Positions 16,216-24,781 of a stretch of 64,000 nucleotides of DNA are shown here, in pieces. Under the pieces are notes generated by a model, which was given only the letters and a program-made list of their open reading frames with translations, had not been told where the DNA came from and searched no databases. The stretch is from the NCBI RefSeq assembly GCF_002938435.1, contig NZ_POQT01000014.1:1-64000 (forward strand), written 5' to 3'. Position numbers and translations under genes: made by a program. The stretch's first letter is position 1, and each line of letters starts with the position of its first letter. The stretch is from Blastococcus saxobsidens (lineage in GTDB: Bacteria > Actinomycetota > Actinomycetes > Mycobacteriales > Geodermatophilaceae).

Positions 16216-19200
16216 ATGGCCAGTGACACCGGTGTCGCCCCGGAGATCCCGGTGCGCGACCGGAACAGCGGCTCCCCGGGCGGCTCGCTGACCGAGCTCG
16301 CCGCGCTGGAGGCCGCTCGCGAGGAGAAGCGTCGGGTGCTCGCCCGGGCGGCCCAGGTCGCCGCCGGGGGAGCGGGCCCGGACGGGGCGCTGCCCGCCGG
16401 CTGCCGGGCCGAGGACCTGCCGGCGCTGATGCGGCGCTACTACTGGAGCGAGCCGGCCGAGGAGGTCGTCGGGCACGACCCGACGCAGCTCGCCGCGCTC
16501 ACCCTCGGCCACCTGGCGGTGGCCGAGGTACGGCCGCCCGGCGCCGCGACGGTGGACGTCCAGCAGGCGGCGGGCGAGCGCGCCCGCGCCGTCGTCCGGC
16601 TGGTCACCGACGACATGCCGTACCTGGTCGACTCCGTCACCGCCGAGGTCGTCCGCCAGGGCTTCGCGCTGGAGCACATCGTGCACCCGGTGCTCGTGGT
16701 CCGCCGTGACCTCCGCGGCCGGATCACCGAGTTCTGCGACAGCGGTGACGTCGCGGCCTGCGGTGCGGACGCCGTCGCCGAGTCCTGGATGGCCGTCGTG
16801 CTCGACGGGCCGCTCGACGCCGAGGCGGCCGAGGACCTCGTGGCCGGCCTGCGCACGGTCCTCGACGACGTCCGGGCCGTGCACGAGGACACCGCCCGCC
16901 TGCGCGAGCGGGTCCGCGAGCTGGCCTCTCGGCTCGACCGGATGGCGCCCCCGGCGGCCGGCACCTTCACGCCGTCGGACGACCCGGCCGAGGCCGCGGC
17001 GCTGCTCCGCTGGCTGGCCGACGGCAACTTCGTGCTGCTGGGTGCCCGCGAGGTCGAGCTGCCCGCCGGTGCCCGGCCCACCGCGCGCCCCGTGCCCGGC
17101 ACCGGGCTGGGCGTGCTGCGCAGCGACGCGGACATGAGCGGCAAGGCGGTCACCCCGGAGGCGGGCCAGGCACCGGCCGACCACCTGCTCAGCGTGACCA
17201 AGGCCGACACCCGCTCCTCGGTGCACCGGCGCGCCTGGCTCGACCTCGTCGCCGTCACGGCCCCGGCGGACGCGTCGGGTGCCCGCCGGCAGCACCGGTT
17301 CGTCGGGCTCTTCCCGTCGTCGGCCTACACGAGCAGCGTCCTCGACGTCCCCATCGTGCGGCGCCGGGTCGCCGAGGTGATCTCCCGCTCGGGGGTGCCC
17401 GCCGACAGCCACACCGGCAAGGAGCTCCTCGACGTCCTGGAGACCTACCCGCGCGACGAGCTGATGCAGCTCGACGCGGACGAGCTGCTCCCGGTCGCCA
17501 CGGCGGTCCTGCACCTGCAGGAGCGCCGGCAGACGCGGCTCTTCCTGCGGCAGGACCCGACCGGCCGGTTCTGGTCGGCGCTGGTCTACCTGCCCCGCGA
17601 CCGATACACCACCGAGGTGCGGCTGGCGATGCAGAAGCTGCTGCTCGAGCGGCTGGGTGGCACGAGCATCGAGTTCACCGCCCGCTCGACGGAGTCGGTG
17701 CTGGCCCGGCTGCACTTCGTCGTCCGGCTGCCGGTGGGGCGCAAGGGCGCCCCGCGCCGGGTGGACGTCGACGTCGACGCCCTGCAGGACGAGCTGGCAG
17801 CCGCCGCGCGCAGCTGGGGCGACGAGCTCTCCGACGCCCTGGCCGCGCGGTTCGGCGCGGACGCCGAGACGGTGTTCGCGCGCGTCGCGGACGCCTTCCC
17901 GGCCGCCTACCAGGAGGACTTCCCGGCCGAGCGGGCCGTGGAGGACCTCGCCCGGCTGGAGGGCCTGCAGGCCGGCGACCTGGCGCTGCGGCTCTGGACG
18001 CCGAGCAAGGCGGCGCCGGGGGAGCGCCGGCTGAGCGTCTACCGGGTCGGTGAGCGGCTGCTGCTGTCGCAGATCCTGCCGATGCTGCAGAACATGGGCG
18101 TCGACGTCGTCGACGAGCGTCCCTACGAGCTGGACCGGATCGGCGCCCCGCCCACCTGGATCTACGACTTCGGCGTCGCCGTCCCGCAGGTCGAGCTGCC
18201 GCTGCTGCGCTCGCTGCCCGAGCGGTTCACCGAGGCCGTCGGCGCGGTGTGGCGCGGCGAGGCCGAGGACGACGGCCTGGGCGCGCTGGTCATGCTGGCC
18301 GGCCTGAACTGGCGCCAGGTCACCGTGGTGCGCGCCTACGTCCAGTGGCTGCGCCAGGCCGGGCTGCCGTTCAGCCAGGCCTACGTCCAGCAGACGCTCG
18401 CCGCCCACCCCGGCGTGGTGGCCCGGCTCGTCGCCCTGTTCGAGACCCGCTTCTCCCCGGGACGGGTCACCGGGCGCGAAGCCCGGCAGGCCGACCTGGT
18501 GGAGGCGCTGCGCCGCTCCATCGGTGAGGTCGCCTCCCTGGACGCCGACCGGGTGCTCAGCTCGCTGCTGGCCGCGGTCACCGCGACCCAGCGGACGACG
18601 TACTACGCGGGCGGACCGTTGGCGCTCAAGCTCGACCCCGCCGAGGTGCCCGACCTGCCCGACCCCCGGCCGAAGCACGAGGTGTGGGTCAGCTCGCCCC
18701 GCGTCATGGGGGTGCACCTGCGGTTCGGCAAGGTCGCCCGTGGTGGGCTGCGCTGGTCCGACCGCCGGGAGGACCTGCGCACCGAGATCCTCGGCCTGGT
18801 CAAGGCGCAGATGGTGAAGAACACCGTCATCGTGCCCACCGGCGCCAAGGGCGGTTTCGTGGTCAAGCGGCCGCCGGCGGAGGGGGCCTCCCGGGACGAG
18901 GTGCTCGCCGAGGGCCAGGCCTGCTACAAGCTCTTCATCGGTGCGCTGCTGACCCTCACCGACAACCTGGTCGGCGGCTCGATCGTCCCGCCGGCCAAGG
19001 TCGTCCGCCACGACGGGGACGACTCCTACCTGGTGGTCGCCGCCGACAAGGGGACGGCGACCTTCTCCGACCTGGCCAACTCGGTCGCCCTCGAGCGCGG
19101 CTTCTGGCTGGGCGACGCCTTCGCCTCCGGCGGCTCGGTCGGCTACGACCACAAGGCCATGGGCATCACCGCCCGCGGCGCGTGGGAGTCGGTGACCCGG

Positions 19201-21195
19201 CACTTCCGCGGGCTGGACCTGGACGTGCAGCGCGAGGACTTCACCGTCGTCGGCGTCGGTGACATGTCCGGTGACGTCTTCGGCAACGGGATGCTGCTGT
19301 CGGAGCACATCCGGCTGGTGGCCGCCTTCGACCACCGGCACGTCTTCGTCGACCCGACGCCGGACGCCGCGACGTCGTTCGCCGAGCGCACGCGGCTCTT
19401 CGAGCTGCCGCGGTCGAGCTGGGCGGACTACGACCCGTCGTTGATCAGCGCCGGCGGGGGCGTCTGGCCGCGCACCGCCAAGGCGGTGCCGGTCTCCGAG
19501 CAGATGCGGGCCGCGCTCGGGCTCGCCGACGGCGTGACCTCGCTGAGCCCGGTCGACCTCATGCGGGCCATCCTGCTGGCGCCCGTGGACCTGCTGTTCA
19601 ACGGCGGCATCGGCACCTACGTGAAGGCCGCGGCGGAGAGCCATCTGGAGGTCGGGGACAAGGCGAACGACGCCCTGCGGGTCGACGGCGGGCAGCTGCG
19701 GGTCCGCGTCGTGGGGGAGGGCGGCAACCTGGGGCTGACCCAGCGGGGCCGCATCGAGTACGCGTTGTCCGGCGGCCGGGTGAACACCGACGCCATCGAC
19801 AACTCCGCCGGCGTCGACACCTCCGACCACGAGGTCAACATCAAGATCGCGCTGAACCGGCCGGTGACCGAGGGCCGGATCGACCCCGAGGGCCGGGCGG
19901 CGCTGCTGGGGGAGATGGCCGACGACGTCGCCGCCGCCGTCCTCACCGACAACCACGCGCAGAACGCCACGCTCGCCGCCGAGACGGCGTCGGCGCGCAG
20001 CCTGATGGACGCCCACGAGCGCTTCATCCGGTTCCTGGAGCGCTCCGGGCGGCTGCTGCGCGCCGTCGAGGCGCTGCCGGACGACCGCGCGCTGACCGAG
20101 CGCCGGCGCGACGGCCAGGCGCTCACCAGCCCCGAGCTCTCGGTGCTGCTGGCCTACGCCAAGCTGCAGGCCGGCGACGCCGTGCTGCAGTCCGCGCTGC
20201 CCGACGACCCGGCGTTCGAGGAACTGCTGGTCGACTACTTCCCGGCACCGCTGCGCGAGCGCTTCCCGGCCGCGGTGACCGACCACCCGCTGCGCCGGGA
20301 GATCATCGCCACCGCGCTGACCAACCGGGCGGTCAACGTCGCCGGCGTCACCGGGCTGTTCCGCCTGGTCGAGGAGACCGGCGTCCGGCTGCCGGCGGTC
20401 GTGCGCGCGCACGCCGTCGCCCGCGCCGTCTTCGCGATCGACCGGATGTGGGACGCCGTCCGGCCGCTGGACAACCGGGTGCCGGCCGCCGTCCAGGTGG
20501 AGGTGCGGACCGAGGCCACCCGGCTGGCCGAGCGCACGACCCGCTGGCTGCTGCGCCAGCCGGATCTCACCGCGGAGAACCCACCGCCGCTGGCCGAGGT
20601 GACGGCGAGGTTCGCCGACCCGGTGGCGGCGGTGCAGGCGGGCCTGCCGCAGTGGCTGCAGGGCAGCGAGGCCGAGGCCTACACGGCACGGGCGACCCGG
20701 CTGCGCGAGGCGGGGCTGCCCGAGGAGCTCGCGGCACGGGTGTCGGCGGCGTCCCTGCTGCCGGCCGCGCTGGACCTGGCCGTGGTGACCGAGCGGACGG
20801 GCGCCCCGGTGGCGCTGGCCGGGCAGGTCATGCAGCTGCTGGGCGAGCGGCTGGGCCTGGTCGCGCTGCGCGACCTGGTGACCGCGCTGCCCCGTGACCG
20901 GCGCTGGCCCTCGATGGCCCGGGCCTCGCTGCGCGACGACCTGGCCATGGAGCAGTCCTCGCTCACCGAGGACGTCCTGGGCCTGCGGTCGGGCGACGAC
21001 GCGAGCCCGGCCGACCTCGTGGCGCGCTGGGAGGAGGGCTGGGACGGAGCGCAGCGACGCGCGGCGGGTCAGCTCGCCGACATCACGGCGGGCGACCGGC
21101 AGGAGCTGGCCGAGCTGCTGGTCGCCGTCCGCACCCTGCGAGGTCTGCGCAAGCGCCGTCAGGCCCGCCGCATCCCCCGCCCCGGTGAGGAGTAG
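16216..21195 (+). CDS. gdh: NAD-specific glutamate dehydrogenase, large (180-kDa) class
   Basis: Catalyses oxidative deamination of glutamate to 2-oxoglutarate with NAD+. The 1659-residue length fits the large bacterial class first described in Streptomyces and Pseudomonas. The N-terminal ~700 residues form the regulatory, ACT-like part. The catalytic domain begins at about residue 830 with VMGVHLRFGKVARGGLRWSD and includes PTGAKGGFVVK (~875) and the nucleotide-binding VGEGGNLGLTQRGR (~1166-1179). The C-terminal ~450 residues are helical, as in the family. ATG 16216 has only weak upstream pairing. It is a single-gene unit with a 17-bp hairpin after the stop. Confidence 0.96.
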   Translation: MASDTGVAPEIPVRDRNSGSPGGSLTELAALEAAREEKRRVLARAAQVAAGGAGPDGALPAGCRAEDLPALMRRYYWSEPAEEVVGHDPTQLAALTLGHLAVAEVRPPGAATVDVQQAAGERARAVVRLVTDDMPYLVDSVTAEVVRQGFALEHIVHPVLVVRRDLRGRITEFCDSGDVAACGADAVAESWMAVVLDGPLDAEAAEDLVAGLRTVLDDVRAVHEDTARLRERVRELASRLDRMAPPAAGTFTPSDDPAEAAALLRWLADGNFVLLGAREVELPAGARPTARPVPGTGLGVLRSDADMSGKAVTPEAGQAPADHLLSVTKADTRSSVHRRAWLDLVAVTAPADASGARRQHRFVGLFPSSAYTSSVLDVPIVRRRVAEVISRSGVPADSHTGKELLDVLETYPRDELMQLDADELLPVATAVLHLQERRQTRLFLRQDPTGRFWSALVYLPRDRYTTEVRLAMQKLLLERLGGTSIEFTARSTESVLARLHFVVRLPVGRKGAPRRVDVDVDALQDELAAAARSWGDELSDALAARFGADAETVFARVADAFPAAYQEDFPAERAVEDLARLEGLQAGDLALRLWTPSKAAPGERRLSVYRVGERLLLSQILPMLQNMGVDVVDERPYELDRIGAPPTWIYDFGVAVPQVELPLLRSLPERFTEAVGAVWRGEAEDDGLGALVMLAGLNWRQVTVVRAYVQWLRQAGLPFSQAYVQQTLAAHPGVVARLVALFETRFSPGRVTGREARQADLVEALRRSIGEVASLDADRVLSSLLAAVTATQRTTYYAGGPLALKLDPAEVPDLPDPRPKHEVWVSSPRVMGVHLRFGKVARGGLRWSDRREDLRTEILGLVKAQMVKNTVIVPTGAKGGFVVKRPPAEGASRDEVLAEGQACYKLFIGALLTLTDNLVGGSIVPPAKVVRHDGDDSYLVVAADKGTATFSDLANSVALERGFWLGDAFASGGSVGYDHKAMGITARGAWESVTRHFRGLDLDVQREDFTVVGVGDMSGDVFGNGMLLSEHIRLVAAFDHRHVFVDPTPDAATSFAERTRLFELPRSSWADYDPSLISAGGGVWPRTAKAVPVSEQMRAALGLADGVTSLSPVDLMRAILLAPVDLLFNGGIGTYVKAAAESHLEVGDKANDALRVDGGQLRVRVVGEGGNLGLTQRGRIEYALSGGRVNTDAIDNSAGVDTSDHEVNIKIALNRPVTEGRIDPEGRAALLGEMADDVAAAVLTDNHAQNATLAAETASARSLMDAHERFIRFLERSGRLLRAVEALPDDRALTERRRDGQALTSPELSVLLAYAKLQAGDAVLQSALPDDPAFEELLVDYFPAPLRERFPAAVTDHPLRREIIATALTNRAVNVAGVTGLFRLVEETGVRLPAVVRAHAVARAVFAIDRMWDAVRPLDNRVPAAVQVEVRTEATRLAERTTRWLLRQPDLTAENPPPLAEVTARFADPVAAVQAGLPQWLQGSEAEAYTARATRLREAGLPEELAARVSAASLLPAALDLAVVTERTGAPVALAGQVMQLLGERLGLVALRDLVTALPRDRRWPSMARASLRDDLAMEQSSLTEDVLGLRSGDDASPADLVARWEEGWDGAQRRAAGQLADITAGDRQELAELLVAVRTLRGLRKRRQARRIPRPGEE

Positions 21196-21213
21196 CCCGG
21201 TACCTCTGGGCAC

Positions 21214-21253
21214 CTCTGCACCTCTCTAGCTCCCACGCTAGAGAGGTGCAGAG
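21214..21253. repeat. CTAG-type inverted repeat, copy 2 (perfect 17-bp stem)
   Basis: Left arm 21214-21230 and right arm 21237-21253 (GCTAGAGAGGTGCAGAG) are perfectly complementary around the 6-base loop TCCCAC. It lies 19 bases after the glutamate dehydrogenase stop and could terminate that transcript, but no T-run follows. The right arm matches the element at 24669-24686 in 16 of 18 bases including the preceding C, so a dispersed repeat family is more likely than a simple terminator. Confidence 0.8.
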
Positions 21254-21353
21254 ATCGGTCGTCGCGGGACCGTCACGTGCCGAGGGGGTTGCGCGCCGCC
21301 GGCGGGGGAACGGTCCAGGGCGACCTGTCGTCCAGCCGAGGACTGCCTTGCCC

Positions 21354-23192
21354 ATGCGCCCGCTCGTCCGAACCGACGGATTCCTGCCCATCGAGGACCA
21401 CGGCCTGATCGGGGACGGCATCACCTGCGCGTTGGTGGGCCGGGACGGCTCGATCCCGTGGCTGTGCCTCCCGGACTTCGACAGCCGGCCGTTCCTGGCG
21501 GGCATCCTCGACACCGCGCGGGGCGGCAGCTTCGACGTCGCACCCGTCGACCTGCGGGAGTCGGGCCAGCGGTACCTGCCCGACACCGGGATCCTGGTCA
21601 CCGAGATGCAGGGCCCCGACGGGCGCCTGGAGCTGACCGACTGCCTCACCCTCCGCTCGGGCGCCGACCTCTCCGAGCCGGTGCCCTCCGGTCGTGGCGA
21701 GCTGCTCCGGCTGGCCCGCGCCGTGGGCGGCCCGGTGGAGGTGGACGTCCGGCTGGCCCCGATGGACGGCGTGCTCGTGCGGGAGGAGCTCGGTGCCTGG
21801 CGGATCTCCTGGGCGGCGCAGCCCGGCCTGGAGATCCTGCTCTCGGCATCCGCCCCGCTGACCGTCGGCCGCGACGGCGCGATCCGTGGCCGGGTTCCCC
21901 TGCGCGACGGCGAGCGGCTCACCGTCGCGCTCCAGTGGTCCGGCCAGACCCAGTCCCGGTTCCGCACCGACCCGGACCAGCTCGTCGACCAGACCGCGGC
22001 AGCCTGGCGCCGGTGGGCCGGTTCCCTGCAGTACACCGGCCCGCGGGACGCCCTCGTCCGCCGGTCGGCGCTCACGCTCAAGCTGCTCGACCACGCGCCG
22101 ACGGGGGCGATCATGGCGGCGGCCACGTCGTCGCTGCCCGAGGAGATCGGTGGCGGCCGCAACTGGGACTACCGGTTCACCTGGGTGCGGGACGCGGCCT
22201 TCTCCAGCTACGCGCTGCGCCGGATCGGCATGCAGGAGGAGGCCGACGCCTTCCTCGCCTGGACGCTGCGCAACGTGGAGCGGGACGACCGCGCGAGCAT
22301 CTGCTACACCATCGACGGGCGGCGCCCCGGCATGGAGTGGGAGGACCTGGCGCTGTCGGGCTACCGCGGGTCCGGGCCCGTCCGGTGGGGCAACGGCGCG
22401 GCCCGTCAGGTGCAGAACGACGTCTACGGCGAACTGCTCGACGTCGCCTACCAGTGGGTGCGCTCGGGCGGCGTGCTGGACGAGCCGCTGTGGGCGACCC
22501 TGCAGGAGCTGACCGAGCAGGCCATCGCCCGGTGGCAGACCCCGGACAACGGGATCTGGGAGATCCGCGACGCCGGCCGCCCGTTCACCTACTCGGTGGC
22601 GATGTGCCACGTCGCCGTCGACCGCGCGCTCCGGATCGGCGAGCTCTGCGGGCTGCCGCACCCGCGTGGGCGGTGGCGCCAGGAGGCCGGACGGATCCAC
22701 GGCACGCTGCTCGAGCGCGCCTGGGACCCCGATCGGAAGACGTTCACCGAGCACCTGGCCCCGCCCGGCGAGGCGAACCGCGGCGGCCTGGACGGCTCGC
22801 TGCTCACCCTGCCGCTGCGCCGGCTCGTCGCGGCCGACGACCCGCGGATGGTCGCCACCACCGAGGCGGTGCGCCGGCACCTCGACGCCGGGGACGGCCT
22901 GCTCTACCGCTACCTGCACACCGAGTCGCCGGACGGTCTGGAGGGCGGGGAGGGGGCGTTCCTGCTCTGCAGCTTCTGGCTGGTCGACAACCTGGCGGGG
23001 CAGGGGCGGCTGGACGAGGCGCACGACCTCTACGACTCGCTGTGCGGGCGGGCCAGCGAGCTGGGCCTGCTCGCCGAGGAGATCGACCCCTCCACGGGCG
23101 CGTTCCTGGGCAACTTCCCCCAGGCCTTCAGCCACGTCGGGGTCATCACCAGCGGCTGGAACCTGGCCCGCGCCGAGGAGGCGCGGCGTTGA
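21354..23192 (+). CDS. Glycoside hydrolase family 15 protein (glucoamylase/trehalase-like)
   Basis: GH15 enzymes hydrolyse alpha-glucosidic bonds in maltodextrin or trehalose by inversion. The ATG at 21354 gives 612 residues and starts at the family's IEDHGLIGDG motif; the frame is open to 21246 but without family sequence. The N-terminal beta-sandwich covers ~1-240 and the (alpha/alpha)6 barrel begins near 260 with GGGRNWDYRFTWVRDA. The general acid Glu is in GIWEIRDAG (~400) and the general base Glu in LLAEEIDPSTG (~575). There is no signal peptide, so it acts in the cytoplasm. Its stop overlaps the zwf-like start, suggesting linked trehalose or glycogen breakdown and pentose phosphate flux. 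Trehalase versus glucoamylase specificity is open. Confidence 0.93.
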   Translation: MRPLVRTDGFLPIEDHGLIGDGITCALVGRDGSIPWLCLPDFDSRPFLAGILDTARGGSFDVAPVDLRESGQRYLPDTGILVTEMQGPDGRLELTDCLTLRSGADLSEPVPSGRGELLRLARAVGGPVEVDVRLAPMDGVLVREELGAWRISWAAQPGLEILLSASAPLTVGRDGAIRGRVPLRDGERLTVALQWSGQTQSRFRTDPDQLVDQTAAAWRRWAGSLQYTGPRDALVRRSALTLKLLDHAPTGAIMAAATSSLPEEIGGGRNWDYRFTWVRDAAFSSYALRRIGMQEEADAFLAWTLRNVERDDRASICYTIDGRRPGMEWEDLALSGYRGSGPVRWGNGAARQVQNDVYGELLDVAYQWVRSGGVLDEPLWATLQELTEQAIARWQTPDNGIWEIRDAGRPFTYSVAMCHVAVDRALRIGELCGLPHPRGRWRQEAGRIHGTLLERAWDPDRKTFTEHLAPPGEANRGGLDGSLLTLPLRRLVAADDPRMVATTEAVRRHLDAGDGLLYRYLHTESPDGLEGGEGAFLLCSFWLVDNLAGQGRLDEAHDLYDSLCGRASELGLLAEEIDPSTGAFLGNFPQAFSHVGVITSGWNLARAEEARR

Positions 23193-24562
23193 CGCGCTCG
23201 TTCCTGGTCCTCGGCGGCACCGGCGACCTCACCGGCCGCCTGCTGCTGCCCGGCCTCGCCGAGCTCGTGGCCGCCGGCGTCCTCGCCGAGCCGGTGGGGG
23301 TGCTCGCCGTCAGCCGGGAGGACTGGACCGACGACGAGTACCGCGACTGGGCGCGCGGGCGGCTGGCGGAGCACGCCGGTCACGTCCCGGAGGAGTCGCG
23401 GGAACGGCTCGTCGGCCGGCTGGGCCACCGGCGCGGGGACGTGACCGTCGCCGCCGACCTGCGGGCCGCCGTCGAGCGCGCCGGCGGCGTCCCGGTGTTC
23501 TACCTGGCGCTGCCCAACACCGTCTTCCTGCCCACCCTCGAGGCGCTGGCCGAGGCAGGGGTGCCCGAGGGCGCGGTCATCGCCGTCGAGAAGCCGTTCG
23601 GCCGGAGCCTGGAGGACGCCCGCCGGCTCAACGCCGTCCTGCACCGGCTGGTCCCCGAGGAGCGCGTCTTCCGCACCGACCACTTCCTGGCGATGCAGAC
23701 CGTGCTCAACATCCTGGGGCTGCGGTTCGCCAACCGGATGTTCGAGCCGGTGTGGAACGCCCAGCACGTCGAGCGGGTCGACATCGTGTTCGACGAGACG
23801 CTGGGCCTGGAGGGGCGGGCCGGCTACTACGACACCGCCGGGGCGCTGCGCGACATGCTGCAGAACCACCTCCTGCAGATGCTGGCCGTCGTGGCGATGG
23901 AGCCCCCGGCCGCGCTGGACGCCCGCAGCCTGGCCGCCCGCAAGGCCGACGTCCTGCGCGCAGTCCGCTCGCCGGAGGACGTGCGGCGGGACACCGTGCG
24001 CGCCCGCTACACCGCCGGGCGCGTGGGCGGGCGCGAGCTGCCGGACTACACGGCCGAGGACGGCGTCGAGTCCGACCGCGGCACCGAGACCTACGCCGAG
24101 TACACCGTCGGCATCGACAACTGGCGCTGGGCCGGCGTCCCGTTCCGGCTGCGCTCGGGCAAGGCGCTCGGGGCCGACCGGCACGAGATCGTGCTCCGGT
24201 TCAAGCCGGTGCCGCACCTGGCGTTCGAGCAGGGGACGGCGGCCGGCGGCCAGGTCCCGCCCGACGTGCTGCGGCTGCGGCTGCTCCCGGACGGCATCAG
24301 CCTGGAGCTGAACCTCAACGGTGCAGGGCGCCCGTTCGACCTGGAGCGCCGGTCGCTCGAGGTGGACCTGCCACCGGCCCGGCTGTCGGCCTACGGGCTG
24401 CTGCTGCACGAGCTCCTGGCGGGCGAGGCGGCGCTGTCGATCAGCGACGTCGAGGCCGAGCAGTCGTGGCGGATCGTCGAGCCGATCCTCGCCGCGTGGG
24501 CCGCCGACGAGGTGCCGCTGCTGGAGTACCCCGCCGGCTCCGACGGGCCGGTCTCCGGCTGA
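23189..24562 (+). CDS. zwf: Glucose-6-phosphate dehydrogenase family protein, divergent
   Basis: Family members oxidise glucose 6-phosphate with NAD(P)+. The TTG start overlaps the upstream stop (TTGA) and gives 457 residues, shorter than the usual ~490-510. The nucleotide-binding GGTGDL is at 9-14 and EKPFG near 134. The substrate signature normally written RIDHYLGKE reads RTDHFLAMQ (~161-169), losing the Tyr and Lys that contact the phosphate, and the Lys following GGTGDLA is also replaced (GGTGDLTGR). The fold and the His of the dyad are kept. It may be a paralogue with altered substrate; the symbol is by family only. Confidence 0.8.
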   Translation: MTRSFLVLGGTGDLTGRLLLPGLAELVAAGVLAEPVGVLAVSREDWTDDEYRDWARGRLAEHAGHVPEESRERLVGRLGHRRGDVTVAADLRAAVERAGGVPVFYLALPNTVFLPTLEALAEAGVPEGAVIAVEKPFGRSLEDARRLNAVLHRLVPEERVFRTDHFLAMQTVLNILGLRFANRMFEPVWNAQHVERVDIVFDETLGLEGRAGYYDTAGALRDMLQNHLLQMLAVVAMEPPAALDARSLAARKADVLRAVRSPEDVRRDTVRARYTAGRVGGRELPDYTAEDGVESDRGTETYAEYTVGIDNWRWAGVPFRLRSGKALGADRHEIVLRFKPVPHLAFEQGTAAGGQVPPDVLRLRLLPDGISLELNLNGAGRPFDLERRSLEVDLPPARLSAYGLLLHELLAGEAALSISDVEAEQSWRIVEPILAAWAADEVPLLEYPAGSDGPVSG

Positions 24563-24584
24563 CCGACGCATGCACCCGCTCCCG

Positions 24585-24643
24585 CCGATATGCGCATGCG
24601 CGCGGTTATCGGGCGGCCATGACCGCGGCCATGCGCATATCGG
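24585..24643. repeat. Long interrupted palindrome downstream of the zwf-like gene
   Basis: CCGATATGCGCATG (24585-24598) and CATGCGCATATCGG (24630-24643) are perfect 14-bp complements. After two mismatched positions the pairing continues inside with CGCGGT/ACCGCG, leaving a short loop. It lies 22 bases after the stop and would terminate transcription or bind a dimeric protein. No T-run is present. Confidence 0.7.
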
Positions 24644-24657
24644 AGGTTCTCGGGTCG

Positions 24658-24675
24658 TCTAGCGGAGGCGCTAGA
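24658..24675. repeat. CTAG-type inverted repeat, copy 3
   Basis: TCTAGCG (24658-24664) and CGCTAGA (24669-24675) form a perfect 7-bp stem around GAGG. The sequence from 24669 (CGCTAGAGAGGCGCAGA) closely matches the right arm at 21236-21252. It sits in the spacer upstream of the DEAD-box helicase gene. Confidence 0.6.
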
Positions 24676-24781
24676 GAGGCGCAGAAGCTTTAAGCGTGGT
24701 GAGCGCGGCGGCGGCCATGTCGGCAGCGTCGCGGACGCCCGGGTGCGTGGGGCCGTCGCGACCGGGGAAGGATGGGCGCCG

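Noticed and set aside
15898-21213. 1771-residue open frame on the - strand opposite glutamate dehydrogenase
   Set aside because: It is the antisense shadow of a long GC3-rich gene. Its His/Gln/Gly/Arg-rich sequence has no domain, and the + strand gene is certain.
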